NCBI GenBank assembly: GCA_038326025.1
Contig: JBBQJP010000011.1
Location: 1 to 64,000 of the forward strand
Length of the DNA stretch: 64,000 bases
Source: CAISIP01 sp038326025
GTDB lineage: Bacteria > Pseudomonadota > Gammaproteobacteria > Burkholderiales > Burkholderiaceae_C
Direction: 5' to 3'
Positions within the stretch are counted from its first letter, which is position 1, and the number at the start of each line of letters is the position of its first letter. The notes under the pieces were generated by a model, which saw only the letters and a program-made list of their open reading frames with translations, was not told the origin of the DNA and did no database searches. Both the position numbers and the translations under genes were made by a program. Below are positions 13,975 to 22,723 of the stretch, in pieces.

Positions 13975-14841
13975 ATGAATTTCCCGCGCAACCCGCCCAC
14001 CAGCCTGATCACGTTGATCGCCATGGTCGCGTTCGCGGGCAACTCGCTGTTGTGCCGCGCTGCGCTACGCGATACCGGCATCGATGCGGGCAGTTTCACC
14101 ACCGTGCGAATCGTTTCCGGTGCGCTGGCCCTGTGGCTGATCGTGACGCTGCGCAGCAAGCAAGCCGACGTACGGCCTGGCGCAGGCAACTGGGCGTCGG
14201 CCCTGGCCTTGTTTGCCTATGCCGCGGCCTTCTCCTTTGCCTATGTGGAACTCGCTAGCGGCACGGGCGCGTTGCTGCTGTTTGGCGCCGTGCAAGCCAC
14301 AATGATCGGTGTCGGCCTTTGGCGTGGCGAACGATTTGGCGCTGCGCAGAGCGCTGGCCTGATCATTGCAGGGGCCGGCCTGATCGTCCTTCTGCTGCCC
14401 GGCTTGTCTGCGCCACCGCTGCACAGCGCGCTGCTGATGCTGCTCTCGGGCATGGCCTGGGGCATTTACTCGCTGCGCGGCAAAGCTGCCGGCGACCCGA
14501 CCCGGGTGACTGCGGGCAACTTTGCGCGCGCGACCGTGCCGGCACTTCTACTCGGGCTGGCCATCGCGTACGGGGGCCGTGCAAGCTGGGACAACGCAGG
14601 TCTGGCCTACGCAGTGGCCTCCGGAGCACTGACCTCCGGCGTAGGTTATGCCATCTGGTACCTGGCCGTTCGTCGCCTGCGTGCGACCACCGCAGCGACG
14701 GTGCAACTGAGCGTACCGGTGATCGCCGCACTGGGCGGCACGCTGTTTCTGGGCGAGCCCGTCACCACCCGACTGGTACTCGCGTCGGTCGCCATACTGG
14801 GGGGCATCGCACTGGTGATCCTGCGCAAGCCGGTCGCCTGA
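13975..14841 (+). CDS. EamA/DMT-family transporter
   Basis: A ten-helix drug/metabolite-type permease of 288 residues. The two EamA repeats are visible: LITLIAMVAFAGNSLLCRAAL with its AGSFTTVRIVSGALALWLI helix, and the second half beginning ALLMLLSGMAWGIYSLRGKAA with a matching AGNFARATVPALLLG helix. The gene ends with a VLASVAILGGIALVILRKP tail. Substrate is not determined by sequence. It begins 33 bases after the msbA-like gene, so may be co-transcribed. Confidence 0.85.
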   Translation: MNFPRNPPTSLITLIAMVAFAGNSLLCRAALRDTGIDAGSFTTVRIVSGALALWLIVTLRSKQADVRPGAGNWASALALFAYAAAFSFAYVELASGTGALLLFGAVQATMIGVGLWRGERFGAAQSAGLIIAGAGLIVLLLPGLSAPPLHSALLMLLSGMAWGIYSLRGKAAGDPTRVTAGNFARATVPALLLGLAIAYGGRASWDNAGLAYAVASGALTSGVGYAIWYLAVRRLRATTAATVQLSVPVIAALGGTLFLGEPVTTRLVLASVAILGGIALVILRKPVA

Positions 14842-14920
14842 GCTCGCGGGCTGCAGCGGCCAGCAGCCACATGGTGAAGTCACACCGGCGCGTCAACCGC
14901 ACTGGCCGACCGTCGGACTG

Positions 14921-15250
14921 TCAGCCCACCAGACAGATCGTCAACAGGGCCGTCGCGTCTTCGAGCCCCTCCAGGGCATGGGGTTCACCGCGGCGCAGAT
15001 GGATGAAGTCACCTGGCCCCATCTGCTGGTCGGCCTGCGGCGTGCGAAAAATTATCTTCCCCTCCAGGCACAACACGGTAATTTCCCCTTGCACTTGATG
15101 TTCGGGAAAAGACTTGCCGGCCGGCAGCACGATACGCACCACCTCCAGTTGTTCGGCCTTGAAAACGGCCGTGGAGCGAGCGTCTGTAGACGGGTCGGTC
15201 AAGGATGGGAGATGGACAACTTGTCCTGACAATGCATGCGGCTGGGCCAT
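14921..15250 (-). CDS. Small single-domain cupin protein
   Basis: A 109-residue beta-barrel cupin. The motif-1-like region LEVVRIVLPAGKSFPEHQVQGEITVLCLEG and motif-2-like GPGDFIHLRRGEPHALEGLED are present, but the usual first metal-binding His pair is reduced to a single His (SFPEHQVQGE). Start 15250 with AAAGGAT upstream was preferred over a more distant in-frame start. A divergent promoter region separates it from the HiPIP gene. Function unknown; may bind a small ligand or metal. Confidence 0.75.
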   Translation of the reverse strand: MAQPHALSGQVVHLPSLTDPSTDARSTAVFKAEQLEVVRIVLPAGKSFPEHQVQGEITVLCLEGKIIFRTPQADQQMGPGDFIHLRRGEPHALEGLEDATALLTICLVG

Positions 15251-15440
15251 GGCGGTAGATATCCTTTCGGTGCGTATTGGCACCTATCGTATTGTCCGAG
15301 TCAACTTGAAGTCAATTGACCCGCATCAAGCCGCGACGCTCTGCGATCCTCTATCCTTGCGGCACTTGACGGTCGATTGACGCAGTCGGACGTCATTGGC
15401 ACCACGTCAACTCCGGCTAACCCACGAGAAGGAAAAAGCA

Positions 15441-15752
15441 ATGATTTCGAACAGGCGCGTATTCATGATGACCGTCGCCGCAGCTAGCGCTGGCGCAAGC
15501 TTGTCGACGGCTGCCCAGGCGCAGGCCAAGATGCTCGATGAGAAAGATCCGCAAGCTGCTGCACTGGGCTACGTGGCAGATGGTGCCAAGGCCGACAAGA
15601 AAAAGTATCCCAAACATACCGCCGACCAGGTATGCCACAACTGCACCCTGTTCCAGGGAAAACCCACAGATGCCGCAGGCGGTTGTGCGCTGTTTGCCGG
15701 CAAACAGGTTGCGGGCAAGGGTTGGTGCAGTGCCTGGGTCAAGAAGGCCTGA
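15441..15752 (+). CDS. High-potential iron-sulfur protein (HiPIP)
   Basis: A periplasmic [4Fe-4S] electron carrier. The twin-arginine-like signal (NRRVFMMTVAAASAGAS) precedes a mature domain with four ligands Cys65, Cys68, Cys82 and Cys96 (VCHNCTLF, GGCALF, KGWCSAW). The GYVADGAKADKKKYPKH region is typical. Start 15441 has GAAGGAAA at a good distance. Such proteins donate electrons to photosynthetic reaction centres or to cytochrome oxidases; no other such gene is nearby. Confidence 0.95.
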   Translation: MISNRRVFMMTVAAASAGASLSTAAQAQAKMLDEKDPQAAALGYVADGAKADKKKYPKHTADQVCHNCTLFQGKPTDAAGGCALFAGKQVAGKGWCSAWVKKA

Positions 15753-15818
15753 CCTGCGCGTTCCGAGTGCCCCGTACCCGGCGTCGCTTTGCAGTGGCGT
15801 GCGGTTGCCTTGCAAAAG

Positions 15819-17294
15819 TCACAGCAGGATGATGTCGTATTGCTCCTGCCCCATCGCCGCTTCGCTTTGCAGCGAGACCGATTTGCCGATGAACTCGATC
15901 AAGCCGGCCAGGTGCTGACTTTCCTCGTCCAGAAACAGTTCGATCACCTTGGGTGACGCCACCACCCGGAACTCGCGCGGATTGAACTGTCGCGCCTCAC
16001 GAAGGATCTCGCGCAGGATGTCGTAGGCCACGCTGCGCGCGGTCTTGACACTGCCCTTGCCCTGGCACGCAGCGCAGGGTTCGCACAACATGTGGGCCAG
16101 CGACTCGCGCGTGCGCTTGCGTGTCATCTCGACCAGCCCGAGCTGCGAATAAGCGCCCACCATGGTCTTGACCCGATCGCGCGCCAGCTGCTTGCGAAAC
16201 TCGGCGAGCACGGCTTCGCGATGGTCTTCACGCACCATGTCGATGAAATCCACGATAACGATCCCGCCCAGATTGCGCAGACGCAACTGGCGCGCAATCG
16301 CTTGCGCTGCCTCCAGGTTGGTCTTGAAAATCGTGTCATCGAAGTTGCGCGCACCGACAAAACCACCGGTGTTGACGTCCATCGTCGTCAAGGCCTCGGT
16401 CTGGTCGATGATCAGGTAACCGCCCGACTTCAGTTCCACGCGTCGTCCAAGTGCGCGCGCGATCTCTTCGTCAACGCCATACAGATCAAAAATCGGCCGC
16501 TCACCCTTGTAGTGTTGCAACTTGCCGACCGCTGAGGGCATGAACGCGGTGCCAAAGGCGTGCAGGATGTCGAATTGCTCGCGCGAATCAACCCTGATCG
16601 ACTGCGTGCCCTCGCCTGTCAGGTCACGCAGCACCCGTTGCAGCAGGCTCAGATCCTGATGCAACAGGGAACCCGGGCGAGAGCGCATGGATTCCTGCTT
16701 GATGCCGGACCAGGTTCTGCGCAGATACGCAATGTCCTCGGCCAGTTCGGCGTCGCTCGCATCCTCGCCATTGGTACGCAAGATGAATCCACCGCCCTCG
16801 GGCTGGGTCAAAGCCTGCAGGCGAGCGCGCAATTCGTCGCGCAACGCAGAAGGGATCTTCTGCGACACGCCGACATGATCGTCCTGGGGCAGAAATACCA
16901 GCAGTCGACCGGCAATGCTGATCTGTGTCGACAGACGCGCACCCTTGCTGCCGATCGGGTCCTTGATGACCTGCACGGTCAATGCCTGACCTTCGAATAC
17001 CTGGCGCTCGATCGGAATCTGCGACTGGGCGCTGCGCGCCACCTGCGGTGGTTCGCCATCGGGCTGGCGATGCCACACGTCGGCCACATGCAAAAATGCG
17101 GCGCGCTCGAGACCGATATCGATGAACGCCGACTGCATGCCCGGCAGGACACGGGCCACTTTGCCCAGATAGACATTGGCCACCAGACCCCGCTCCAGCG
17201 AGCGCTCGACGTGCAATTCCTGCACCGCGCCGTTCTCCACGACCGCGACACGGGTTTCCTGGGGCGACCAATTGATCAGAACATCCTGCTGCAT
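15819..17294 (-). CDS. rng: Ribonuclease G
   Basis: A 491-residue endoribonuclease that matures 16S rRNA and decays mRNAs. The S1 domain lies near the N-terminus (GLVANVYLGKVARVLPGMQSAFIDIG), followed by the RNase E/G catalytic core with GGYLIIDQTEALTTMDVNTG (metal-binding Asp in TMDVNTG) and IVIVDFIDM, and the zinc-link Cys pair CEPCAACQGKG. Length is normal for RNase G and lacks the long RNase E tail. Last gene of the yebC-to-rng operon, 18 bases after maf. Confidence 0.95.
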   Translation of the reverse strand: MQQDVLINWSPQETRVAVVENGAVQELHVERSLERGLVANVYLGKVARVLPGMQSAFIDIGLERAAFLHVADVWHRQPDGEPPQVARSAQSQIPIERQVFEGQALTVQVIKDPIGSKGARLSTQISIAGRLLVFLPQDDHVGVSQKIPSALRDELRARLQALTQPEGGGFILRTNGEDASDAELAEDIAYLRRTWSGIKQESMRSRPGSLLHQDLSLLQRVLRDLTGEGTQSIRVDSREQFDILHAFGTAFMPSAVGKLQHYKGERPIFDLYGVDEEIARALGRRVELKSGGYLIIDQTEALTTMDVNTGGFVGARNFDDTIFKTNLEAAQAIARQLRLRNLGGIVIVDFIDMVREDHREAVLAEFRKQLARDRVKTMVGAYSQLGLVEMTRKRTRESLAHMLCEPCAACQGKGSVKTARSVAYDILREILREARQFNPREFRVVASPKVIELFLDEESQHLAGLIEFIGKSVSLQSEAAMGQEQYDIILL

Positions 17295-17312
17295 GGCGCT
17301 TGCTGTCTCCGG

Positions 17313-17921
17313 CTATCGTAAGGTTTGGCTGCCACACTGCTCGAGCAACTGGGCTGTTTCAAACAGGGGCAGCCCCATGATGCCAGAGTAGCTGCCATGA
17401 ATGGATGCCACGAACTGCGCCGCGCGTCCCTGAATAGCGTACGCGCCGGCCTTGCCCATGGGTTCTTTGCTGGCCACATAGGCACGGATCTGCGCCGCAG
17501 ACATGGGTGCGAATGTGACCCGGGACGTGCTCAGTGCCTGAAACCGACGCTTGCCCGCCGCCACACCGACTGCCGTCAGCACCCGATGGGTCTGACCGGA
17601 CAAGGCTTGCAACATGGCGCATGCCTCGGCCGCATCGACCGGCTTGCCAAGTATGCGGCGACCGAGGGCCACGGTGGTATCGGCGCATACGATCGGGGCG
17701 TCGGCCAGTCCCCTTTGTTGGCGCCTCGCGATCGCCGCATCGAGTTTGTGCTGCGTGACGCGCACGACATATCGCGCTGGCGCCTCGGCGCCATGGACCG
17801 CTTCGAGCGCCTCAGCATCTTCGTCGGCATCGGCCAGCAACAACACATGGGGAACTCCCAGTTGGTCCAGCAACTGGCTGCGACGCGGGCTCTGGGACGC
17901 AAGGTAGACAAAGGCACTCAT
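17313..17921 (-). CDS. maf: Maf-family nucleoside triphosphate pyrophosphatase
   Basis: Hydrolyses non-canonical or specific NTPs and is linked to arrest of cell division. The N-terminal YLASQSPRRSQLLDQLGV with the SxSPRR motif, the KLDAA segment, APIVCADTTVALGRRILGKP with the conserved Asp, and the C-terminal KEPMGKAGAYAIQGRAAQFV are all present. 202 residues. Position between rlmH and rng is the normal betaproteobacterial order. Confidence 0.93.
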   Translation of the reverse strand: MSAFVYLASQSPRRSQLLDQLGVPHVLLLADADEDAEALEAVHGAEAPARYVVRVTQHKLDAAIARRQQRGLADAPIVCADTTVALGRRILGKPVDAAEACAMLQALSGQTHRVLTAVGVAAGKRRFQALSTSRVTFAPMSAAQIRAYVASKEPMGKAGAYAIQGRAAQFVASIHGSYSGIMGLPLFETAQLLEQCGSQTLR

Positions 17922-17955
17922 GGGTCAGCGTGGATCAACAAGCAAGCGGGGCGCG

Positions 17956-18423
17956 TCACTCGCGGTGATAGGGATGGTTGGCGTTGACCGACCAGGCCCG
18001 GTACAGCTGCTCCACCAGCAACACACGGGCAAAAGCATGGGGCAGCGTCAGATCCGACAGGCGGATGCGTTCATGGGCCGCCTTCTTGAACGCCGGATCC
18101 AGCCCGTCCGGACCGCCGATCACCAGCGCCACGTCGGTCGCGCCAAGTTGCCACTGGCGCAGGCGTCCAGCCAGCGCAACCGTTGTCAGATTTGTCCCGT
18201 GTTCATCGAGTACAACAATGCGGCTGCCGGGCGCGATTGCCGCCTCGATACGCCCGCGCTCGGCGGCCAGCACGGTGGCCAGTGCCTTGGACGAACGGGC
18301 TTCGGTCCTGACTGCGCGCAACTCGAACCGGATCTCGGGCGGAAAGCGCTTGGCATAGTCGTCCCAGGCCGTCTGCGCCCAGGCTGGAACACGCTGGCCT
18401 ACCGCAACGACGACCAGTCTCAC
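17956..18423 (-). CDS. rlmH: 23S rRNA pseudouridine-1915 N3-methyltransferase RlmH
   Basis: A SPOUT methyltransferase of 155 residues acting on helix 69 of 23S rRNA. Starts with GTG at 18423 (RLVVVAVGQRVPAWAQTAWDDYAKR). The SPOUT knot is seen as ALVIGGPDGLDPAFKKAAHE, then LSDLTLPHAFARVLLVEQLYRAW. The GTG start gives the usual length and lies 14 bases after rsfS, so it was preferred over longer frames. Confidence 0.93.
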   Translation of the reverse strand: MRLVVVAVGQRVPAWAQTAWDDYAKRFPPEIRFELRAVRTEARSSKALATVLAAERGRIEAAIAPGSRIVVLDEHGTNLTTVALAGRLRQWQLGATDVALVIGGPDGLDPAFKKAAHERIRLSDLTLPHAFARVLLVEQLYRAWSVNANHPYHRE

Positions 18424-18437
18424 GCCCCGGCCTTCGC

Positions 18438-19079
18438 TCAGGCCTTGCGCACTGGCGTTTTCCTGGCTGCGGGTTTCTTGGCTGCCGGTTTCCCGGCGGC
18501 AGCGGATTTTTTCGCTGGCGCAGACTTGGCCGCTACCGGTTTGGCCGCCGACTTGGCGGGCGCCCGGGTCGAGGTCGAGGCAGACCTGCTGCCAGCGGCA
18601 GTTTTGCCGGCGACCTTCTTGCCGGCTGCGGATTTGCCGGTCGCCGTCTTGCCGGTCGCCGTTTTGCCAGCGGGCGCTTTTACGGCCACTGCTTTGACGG
18701 CCGGCTTGCTTGCGCCAAATTTCAGCCGCACCGGTTTGTCGCCCCACAACTCTTCGAGGTGGTAGTACGAACGGAAGGTCGGCTGCATGATGTGCACCAC
18801 GGCCTGCGAGCAGTCCACGATGATCCATTCACCATTGGCCTCGCCTTCAATGCGCGGCTTGGGAAAACCGGCTTCGCGAACTGCGTCACGCACACTGGCG
18901 GCCAGGGCCTTGGTCTGCCGGTTCGATGTTCCCGAGGCAACAATCACCCGCTCAAACAAGGACGAAAGGTGCTCGGTATCGAACACCTGGATGTCCTGGG
19001 CCTTGACATCCTCGAGCCCATCCACGATGGCCCGCTGAAGTTTCTGGGTATCACGTTTGGCGGCGGTTTCAGTAGTCAT
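18438..19079 (-). CDS. rsfS: Ribosomal silencing factor RsfS with a long Lys/Ala-rich tail
   Basis: Residues 1-120 form a complete RsfS domain: QRAIVDGLEDVKAQDIQVFD, HLSSLFERVIVASGTSNRQT, EWIIVDCSQAVVHIMQP, RSYYHLEELW. It binds ribosomal protein L14 (uL14) and blocks subunit joining in starvation. From about residue 121 to 213 follows a Lys/Ala/Thr/Ser-rich low-complexity tail with repeated TGK, AGK and PAKK units, like histone H1 or AlgP tails. The tail is in frame, ends at a normal stop and is not a frameshift product by inspection. The ATG overlaps the nadD stop (ATGA). Confidence 0.93.
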   Translation of the reverse strand: MTTETAAKRDTQKLQRAIVDGLEDVKAQDIQVFDTEHLSSLFERVIVASGTSNRQTKALAASVRDAVREAGFPKPRIEGEANGEWIIVDCSQAVVHIMQPTFRSYYHLEELWGDKPVRLKFGASKPAVKAVAVKAPAGKTATGKTATGKSAAGKKVAGKTAAGSRSASTSTRAPAKSAAKPVAAKSAPAKKSAAAGKPAAKKPAARKTPVRKA

Positions 19080-19696
19080 CAAGTGGCTTGGTAGAGGCGA
19101 TGTAGAACAATATAACGCGCAACAGGCGCACAAACCAGAGGATCAATCCTGAGGCCTGCGCCGGCGCGTTGACGGATATCGGTGGCACTGATTGCCGAAA
19201 TTGGCAACTCCAGCGTCCGGAAACGCGCTTGCAAGCCTTGCGGCGGCGCGAATGCGGGAGCGTCACTTTCCGGATCAGCGCGCCCGGCCACGCAAATCAT
19301 GGCCATGTCGACAATCGCACGCCATTCATGCCAGCGGGACAGTGCCGCAGCTTGGTCCTGACCGATGATCAGGAACAACGCAGCCCCGGGATTATCGCTG
19401 CTAAGCGCGCGCAAGGTATCAATGGTGTAACTCGGGCCACCGCGATCGACCTCCTGCGTGTCGATTTGTACCTGAGGCAAGTCGCCAAATGCCAGTTGCG
19501 CCATCGCCACGCGATGGGCCGCTGGTGACAGATTGCGTGGTTTGTGCCAGGCCTGGCCGGTCGGAACTATGTGGAGGCGATCAAGTTGCAACTGGTCAAG
19601 CGCCGCCTCGGCCAGAACACGATGCGTCAGGTGCGGCGGATCGAACGCGCCCCCGAACACACCCAGACGCATCGGCCGGGGCTGGGACTGGGTCAA
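19079..19696 (-). CDS. nadD: Nicotinate-nucleotide adenylyltransferase
   Basis: Converts nicotinate mononucleotide to deamido-NAD. The nucleotidyltransferase motif is GVFGGAFDPPHLTHRVLAE (with HxxH-like PPHLTH), then QAWHKPRNLSPAAHRVAM, and ISATDIRQRAGAG at the C-terminal end. About 205 residues. Overlaps both rsfS and hemF by 1-4 bases, consistent with a coupled operon. Confidence 0.94.
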   Translation of the reverse strand: MTQSQPRPMRLGVFGGAFDPPHLTHRVLAEAALDQLQLDRLHIVPTGQAWHKPRNLSPAAHRVAMAQLAFGDLPQVQIDTQEVDRGGPSYTIDTLRALSSDNPGAALFLIIGQDQAAALSRWHEWRAIVDMAMICVAGRADPESDAPAFAPPQGLQARFRTLELPISAISATDIRQRAGAGLRIDPLVCAPVARYIVLHRLYQAT

Positions 19697-20637
19697 ATCC
19701 AGTCCTTTCGCACCAGGAAATCGCGCAACAGGGCAGCTTCCGGCGAACCCGCCGTGGGTTCCTCGCGGTATGCCCAGCGTACCAGGGGGGGCATCGACAA
19801 CAGAATCGACTCGCTGCGACCGCCAGACTGCAGACCGAAATGTGTACCGCGGTCCCAGACCAGGTTGAACTCGACATAGCGGCCGCGCCGATACAGTTGG
19901 AACTCGCGTTCGCGCTCGCCATATGGCATGTCCTTGCGGCGCAACACGATTGGCAGATAGGCACCCAGAAAAGCATCACCAACGCTGCGCTGCAAGGTGA
20001 ACGCCGCATCAAAGTCGCCTGAGCCGTGGTCGTCAAAGAAGATGCCGCCGATACCGCGTTGTTCCTGCCGATGTTTGAGGTAGAAGTACTCGTCGCACCA
20101 GAGCTTGAAGCGAGGATACAGGTCGGCGCCGAAAGGCAGCAGCGCACGCTGGCACTGCTGGTGGAAAAACATCGCATCTTCGGTAAACCCGTAATACGGG
20201 GTCAGGTCCATACCGCCACCGAACCAGCAGACCTCCGCCGCCGTACCCGGATGCGCAGCCAGCATGCGCACATTCATGTGCACCGTGGGTACATAGGGAT
20301 TGCGTGGGTGAAACACCAAGGACACGCCAAGCGCCTCGAATGGGGCGCCGGCGAGTTCTGGTCGATTCTGTGTCGCCGAAGGCGGCAGGCTTGCGCCACG
20401 CACATGCGAGAAACCACAACCGGCGCGCTCGAAAAGTGTGCCCTGTTCCAGAATTCGCGTCAGGCCGTTGCCTTGCAAAGGTTCACCCGGTGCTTTTTCC
20501 CATGGATCGTCGACGAAGGCCTTGTCATCGAGCGCCGCCACAGCGTCACAGATCCGGCTTTGCAGACCGATCAGGTAGCTGCGCACGGCCTCCACCCGGG
20601 TTGTGCCCATCGCGGAAGCCGTCTGCTCAACACGCAT
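19693..20637 (-). CDS. hemF: Oxygen-dependent coproporphyrinogen III oxidase
   Basis: Converts coproporphyrinogen III to protoporphyrinogen IX with O2 in heme synthesis. Conserved blocks: WEKAPGEPLQGNGLTRILEQ, FERAGCGFSHVRG, VHMNVRMLA, WFGGGMDLTPYYGF, FFDDHGSGDFDAAF, YVEFNLVWDRGTHFGLQSGG and ESILLSMPPLVRW. 314 residues, usual length. Placed between purD (40-base gap) and nadD. Confidence 0.96.
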   Translation of the reverse strand: MRVEQTASAMGTTRVEAVRSYLIGLQSRICDAVAALDDKAFVDDPWEKAPGEPLQGNGLTRILEQGTLFERAGCGFSHVRGASLPPSATQNRPELAGAPFEALGVSLVFHPRNPYVPTVHMNVRMLAAHPGTAAEVCWFGGGMDLTPYYGFTEDAMFFHQQCQRALLPFGADLYPRFKLWCDEYFYLKHRQEQRGIGGIFFDDHGSGDFDAAFTLQRSVGDAFLGAYLPIVLRRKDMPYGEREREFQLYRRGRYVEFNLVWDRGTHFGLQSGGRSESILLSMPPLVRWAYREEPTAGSPEAALLRDFLVRKDWI

Positions 20638-20677
20638 GTGATGGATCCGATTGGCGCGCGGTAATGGTCGCTACCCG

Positions 20678-21949
20678 TCAAGCGGCGCGATGACCGATGT
20701 CACTGCGGTATTGCATGCCGTCGAAATGGACCTCTCGCACCACTTCGTAAGCCCGCTGCTGGGCCTGGCGCACGTTGTCGGCCAACGCGGTGACGCACAA
20801 CACCCGGCCACCGGATGTCACGACTTCGTCGTTGTCGTTGCGTACGGTGCCGGCATGGAACACGGTCACATCGGGCAACTCGGCCGGCAGGCCGCGCACG
20901 CGGTCGCCCTGGCGCGGTTGCTGCGGGTAGCCGTGTGCGGCCAGCACCACGCCCAAGGCGGTGCGACGGTCCCACTGCAACTCGAACTCGTCCAGATTGC
21001 GCTCGCTGCCCGTTGCCGTCGCGGCGAGCAGCAACTCCAGCAGATCGGACTTGAGCCGCATCATGATGGGCTGTGTTTCGGGGTCGCCCAGGCGGCAGTT
21101 GAATTCCAGCGTACGGGGCTGGCCCTGTGCGTCGATCATCAGGCCGGCGAACAGGAAGCCGGTGTAACTGATGCCATCCTTTTCCATGCCCCGGATCGTC
21201 GGCATGATGATCTCGCGCATGGCCTTGGCATGCAGGGCCGGGGTCACCACCGGCGCGGGTGAATACGCGCCCATTCCACCGGTATTAGGCCCTTCGTCTG
21301 CATCAAGCAGGCGCTTGTGGTCCTGGCTGGTCGCCAGCGCCACCACATTCTTGCCGTCACACAACACGATGAAGCTGGCCTCTTCGCCCTTCAGGAACTG
21401 CTCGATCACCACGCGTGTGGCATCGTTTGGCGTCGCCGGCAGCATCTGATCGATAGCGGCATGGGCTTGCTCCAGCGTCTGCGCAACCACAACCCCCTTG
21501 CCCGCCGCCAATCCATCGGCCTTGACCACGATCGGTGCGCCTTGCGCCTCGACATAGGCATGGGCCAGTGCCCGGTCGCTGAAGGTTTCATGCTCTGCGG
21601 TCGGAATGCCATGGCGCTGCATGAAGGCCTTGGAAAAGGCCTTGGAACTTTCAAGTTGTGCCGCCGCCTGCGTGGGTCCGAAAACCCGCAGACCTTTCTC
21701 ACGGAACCGGTCGACGATGCCGGCGGCCAGCGGGCCTTCGGGTCCGATCACGGTCAGGCCGATCTTTTCTGCCACGGCCCATTCGCACAACTGGGTCAGA
21801 TCGGTGATCGGGACATTGCGGATATGGTCGGCCTGCGCAGTTCCGCCATTGCCGGGCGCGACATACACAGTCTCGATCCGACTCGACTGGGCCAGCTTCC
21901 AAGCCAGCGCATGCTCGCGGCCACCGCCGCCTACAACCAGGACTTTCAT
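20678..21949 (-). CDS. purD: Phosphoribosylamine-glycine ligase (GARS)
   Basis: Second step of purine synthesis. A complete ATP-grasp enzyme: KVLVVGGGGREHALAWKLAQ, GNGGTA, GPEGPLAAGIVDRFRE, VKADGLAAGKGVVVA, GEEASFIVLCDGKNVV, QDHKRLLDADEGPNTGGMGA, LEFNCRLGDPETQPIM. 423 residues. The ATG overlaps the yebC stop by 4 bases. Confidence 0.96.
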   Translation of the reverse strand: MKVLVVGGGGREHALAWKLAQSSRIETVYVAPGNGGTAQADHIRNVPITDLTQLCEWAVAEKIGLTVIGPEGPLAAGIVDRFREKGLRVFGPTQAAAQLESSKAFSKAFMQRHGIPTAEHETFSDRALAHAYVEAQGAPIVVKADGLAAGKGVVVAQTLEQAHAAIDQMLPATPNDATRVVIEQFLKGEEASFIVLCDGKNVVALATSQDHKRLLDADEGPNTGGMGAYSPAPVVTPALHAKAMREIIMPTIRGMEKDGISYTGFLFAGLMIDAQGQPRTLEFNCRLGDPETQPIMMRLKSDLLELLLAATATGSERNLDEFELQWDRRTALGVVLAAHGYPQQPRQGDRVRGLPAELPDVTVFHAGTVRNDNDEVVTSGGRVLCVTALADNVRQAQQRAYEVVREVHFDGMQYRSDIGHRAA

Positions 21950-22665
21950 AAGGCGGCGTTGTGGTAGACGGCCTGGACGTCGTCCAAGTCTTCGATCACA
22001 TCCAACAACTTCTGCATTCGGGCTGCGTTGTCGCCCTCGAATTCGATCGGCGTGTCGGCGCGCATGGTCACTTCGGCCACCTCGGCGGTAAAACCGGCAC
22101 CGTCGAGCGCCGTACGCACGGCCTCGAAGTCAGTCGGCGAGGTCAACACCTCGATCGCGCCGTCGTCGTCAACAATCACATCATCTGCACCGGCCTCCAG
22201 CGCAGCTTCCATCAGCTTTTCCTCGTCGGTACCGGGGGCATAAACCAGCTGACCACAATGCTTGAACTGGAAGGCCACCGATCCCTCGGTGCCCATGTTG
22301 CCACCATGTTTGCTGAAAGCATGGCGTACCTCGGCCACGGTACGCACCCGGTTGTCAGTCATGGTGTCGACAATGATGGCCGCGCCACCGATGCCGTAGC
22401 CTTCGTACCGGATCTCCTCGTAGTTGACGCCCTCGAGATTACCGGTGGCCTTGTCGATGTTTCGTTTGACGGTATCGGCCGGCAGATTCACCGCCTTGGC
22501 CTTCTCAACCGCCAGGCGCAGACGCGGATTGATACTCAGATCGCCGCCGCCGGTGCGCGCGGCCACCATGATCTCGCGAATCACGCGGGTCCAGACCTTG
22601 CCCCTTTTTTCATCCTGCCGCCCCTTGCGGTGCTGAATATTGGCCCATTTGCTGTGTCCTGCCAC
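21946..22665 (-). CDS. yebC: YebC/PmpR-family protein
   Basis: A 239-residue member of the YebC family, whose members regulate transcription or help ribosomes through polyproline stretches. It starts MAGHSKWANIQHRKGRQDEKRGK and contains NPRLRLAVEKAKAVNLPADT, EEIRYEGYGIGGAAIIVDTMTDNR, AEVRHAFSKHGGNMGTEGSV and a C-terminal DLDDVQAVYHNA. First gene of the minus-strand operon; its promoter lies in the short region shared with the divergent gene at 22724. Confidence 0.95.
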   Translation of the reverse strand: MAGHSKWANIQHRKGRQDEKRGKVWTRVIREIMVAARTGGGDLSINPRLRLAVEKAKAVNLPADTVKRNIDKATGNLEGVNYEEIRYEGYGIGGAAIIVDTMTDNRVRTVAEVRHAFSKHGGNMGTEGSVAFQFKHCGQLVYAPGTDEEKLMEAALEAGADDVIVDDDGAIEVLTSPTDFEAVRTALDGAGFTAEVAEVTMRADTPIEFEGDNAARMQKLLDVIEDLDDVQAVYHNAAL

Positions 22666-22723
22666 GCGGAATCCTTCGAAATTTGGTTAACCTACTGGCT
22701 AGATTGTACTTTTGGGAACCAAG

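Noticed and set aside
15251..15440. Inverted GTCAA/TTGAC pair between the cupin and HiPIP genes as a defined operator
   Set aside because: The arms are only 5 bases with an 11-base gap and could occur by chance; no cognate regulator is adjacent.
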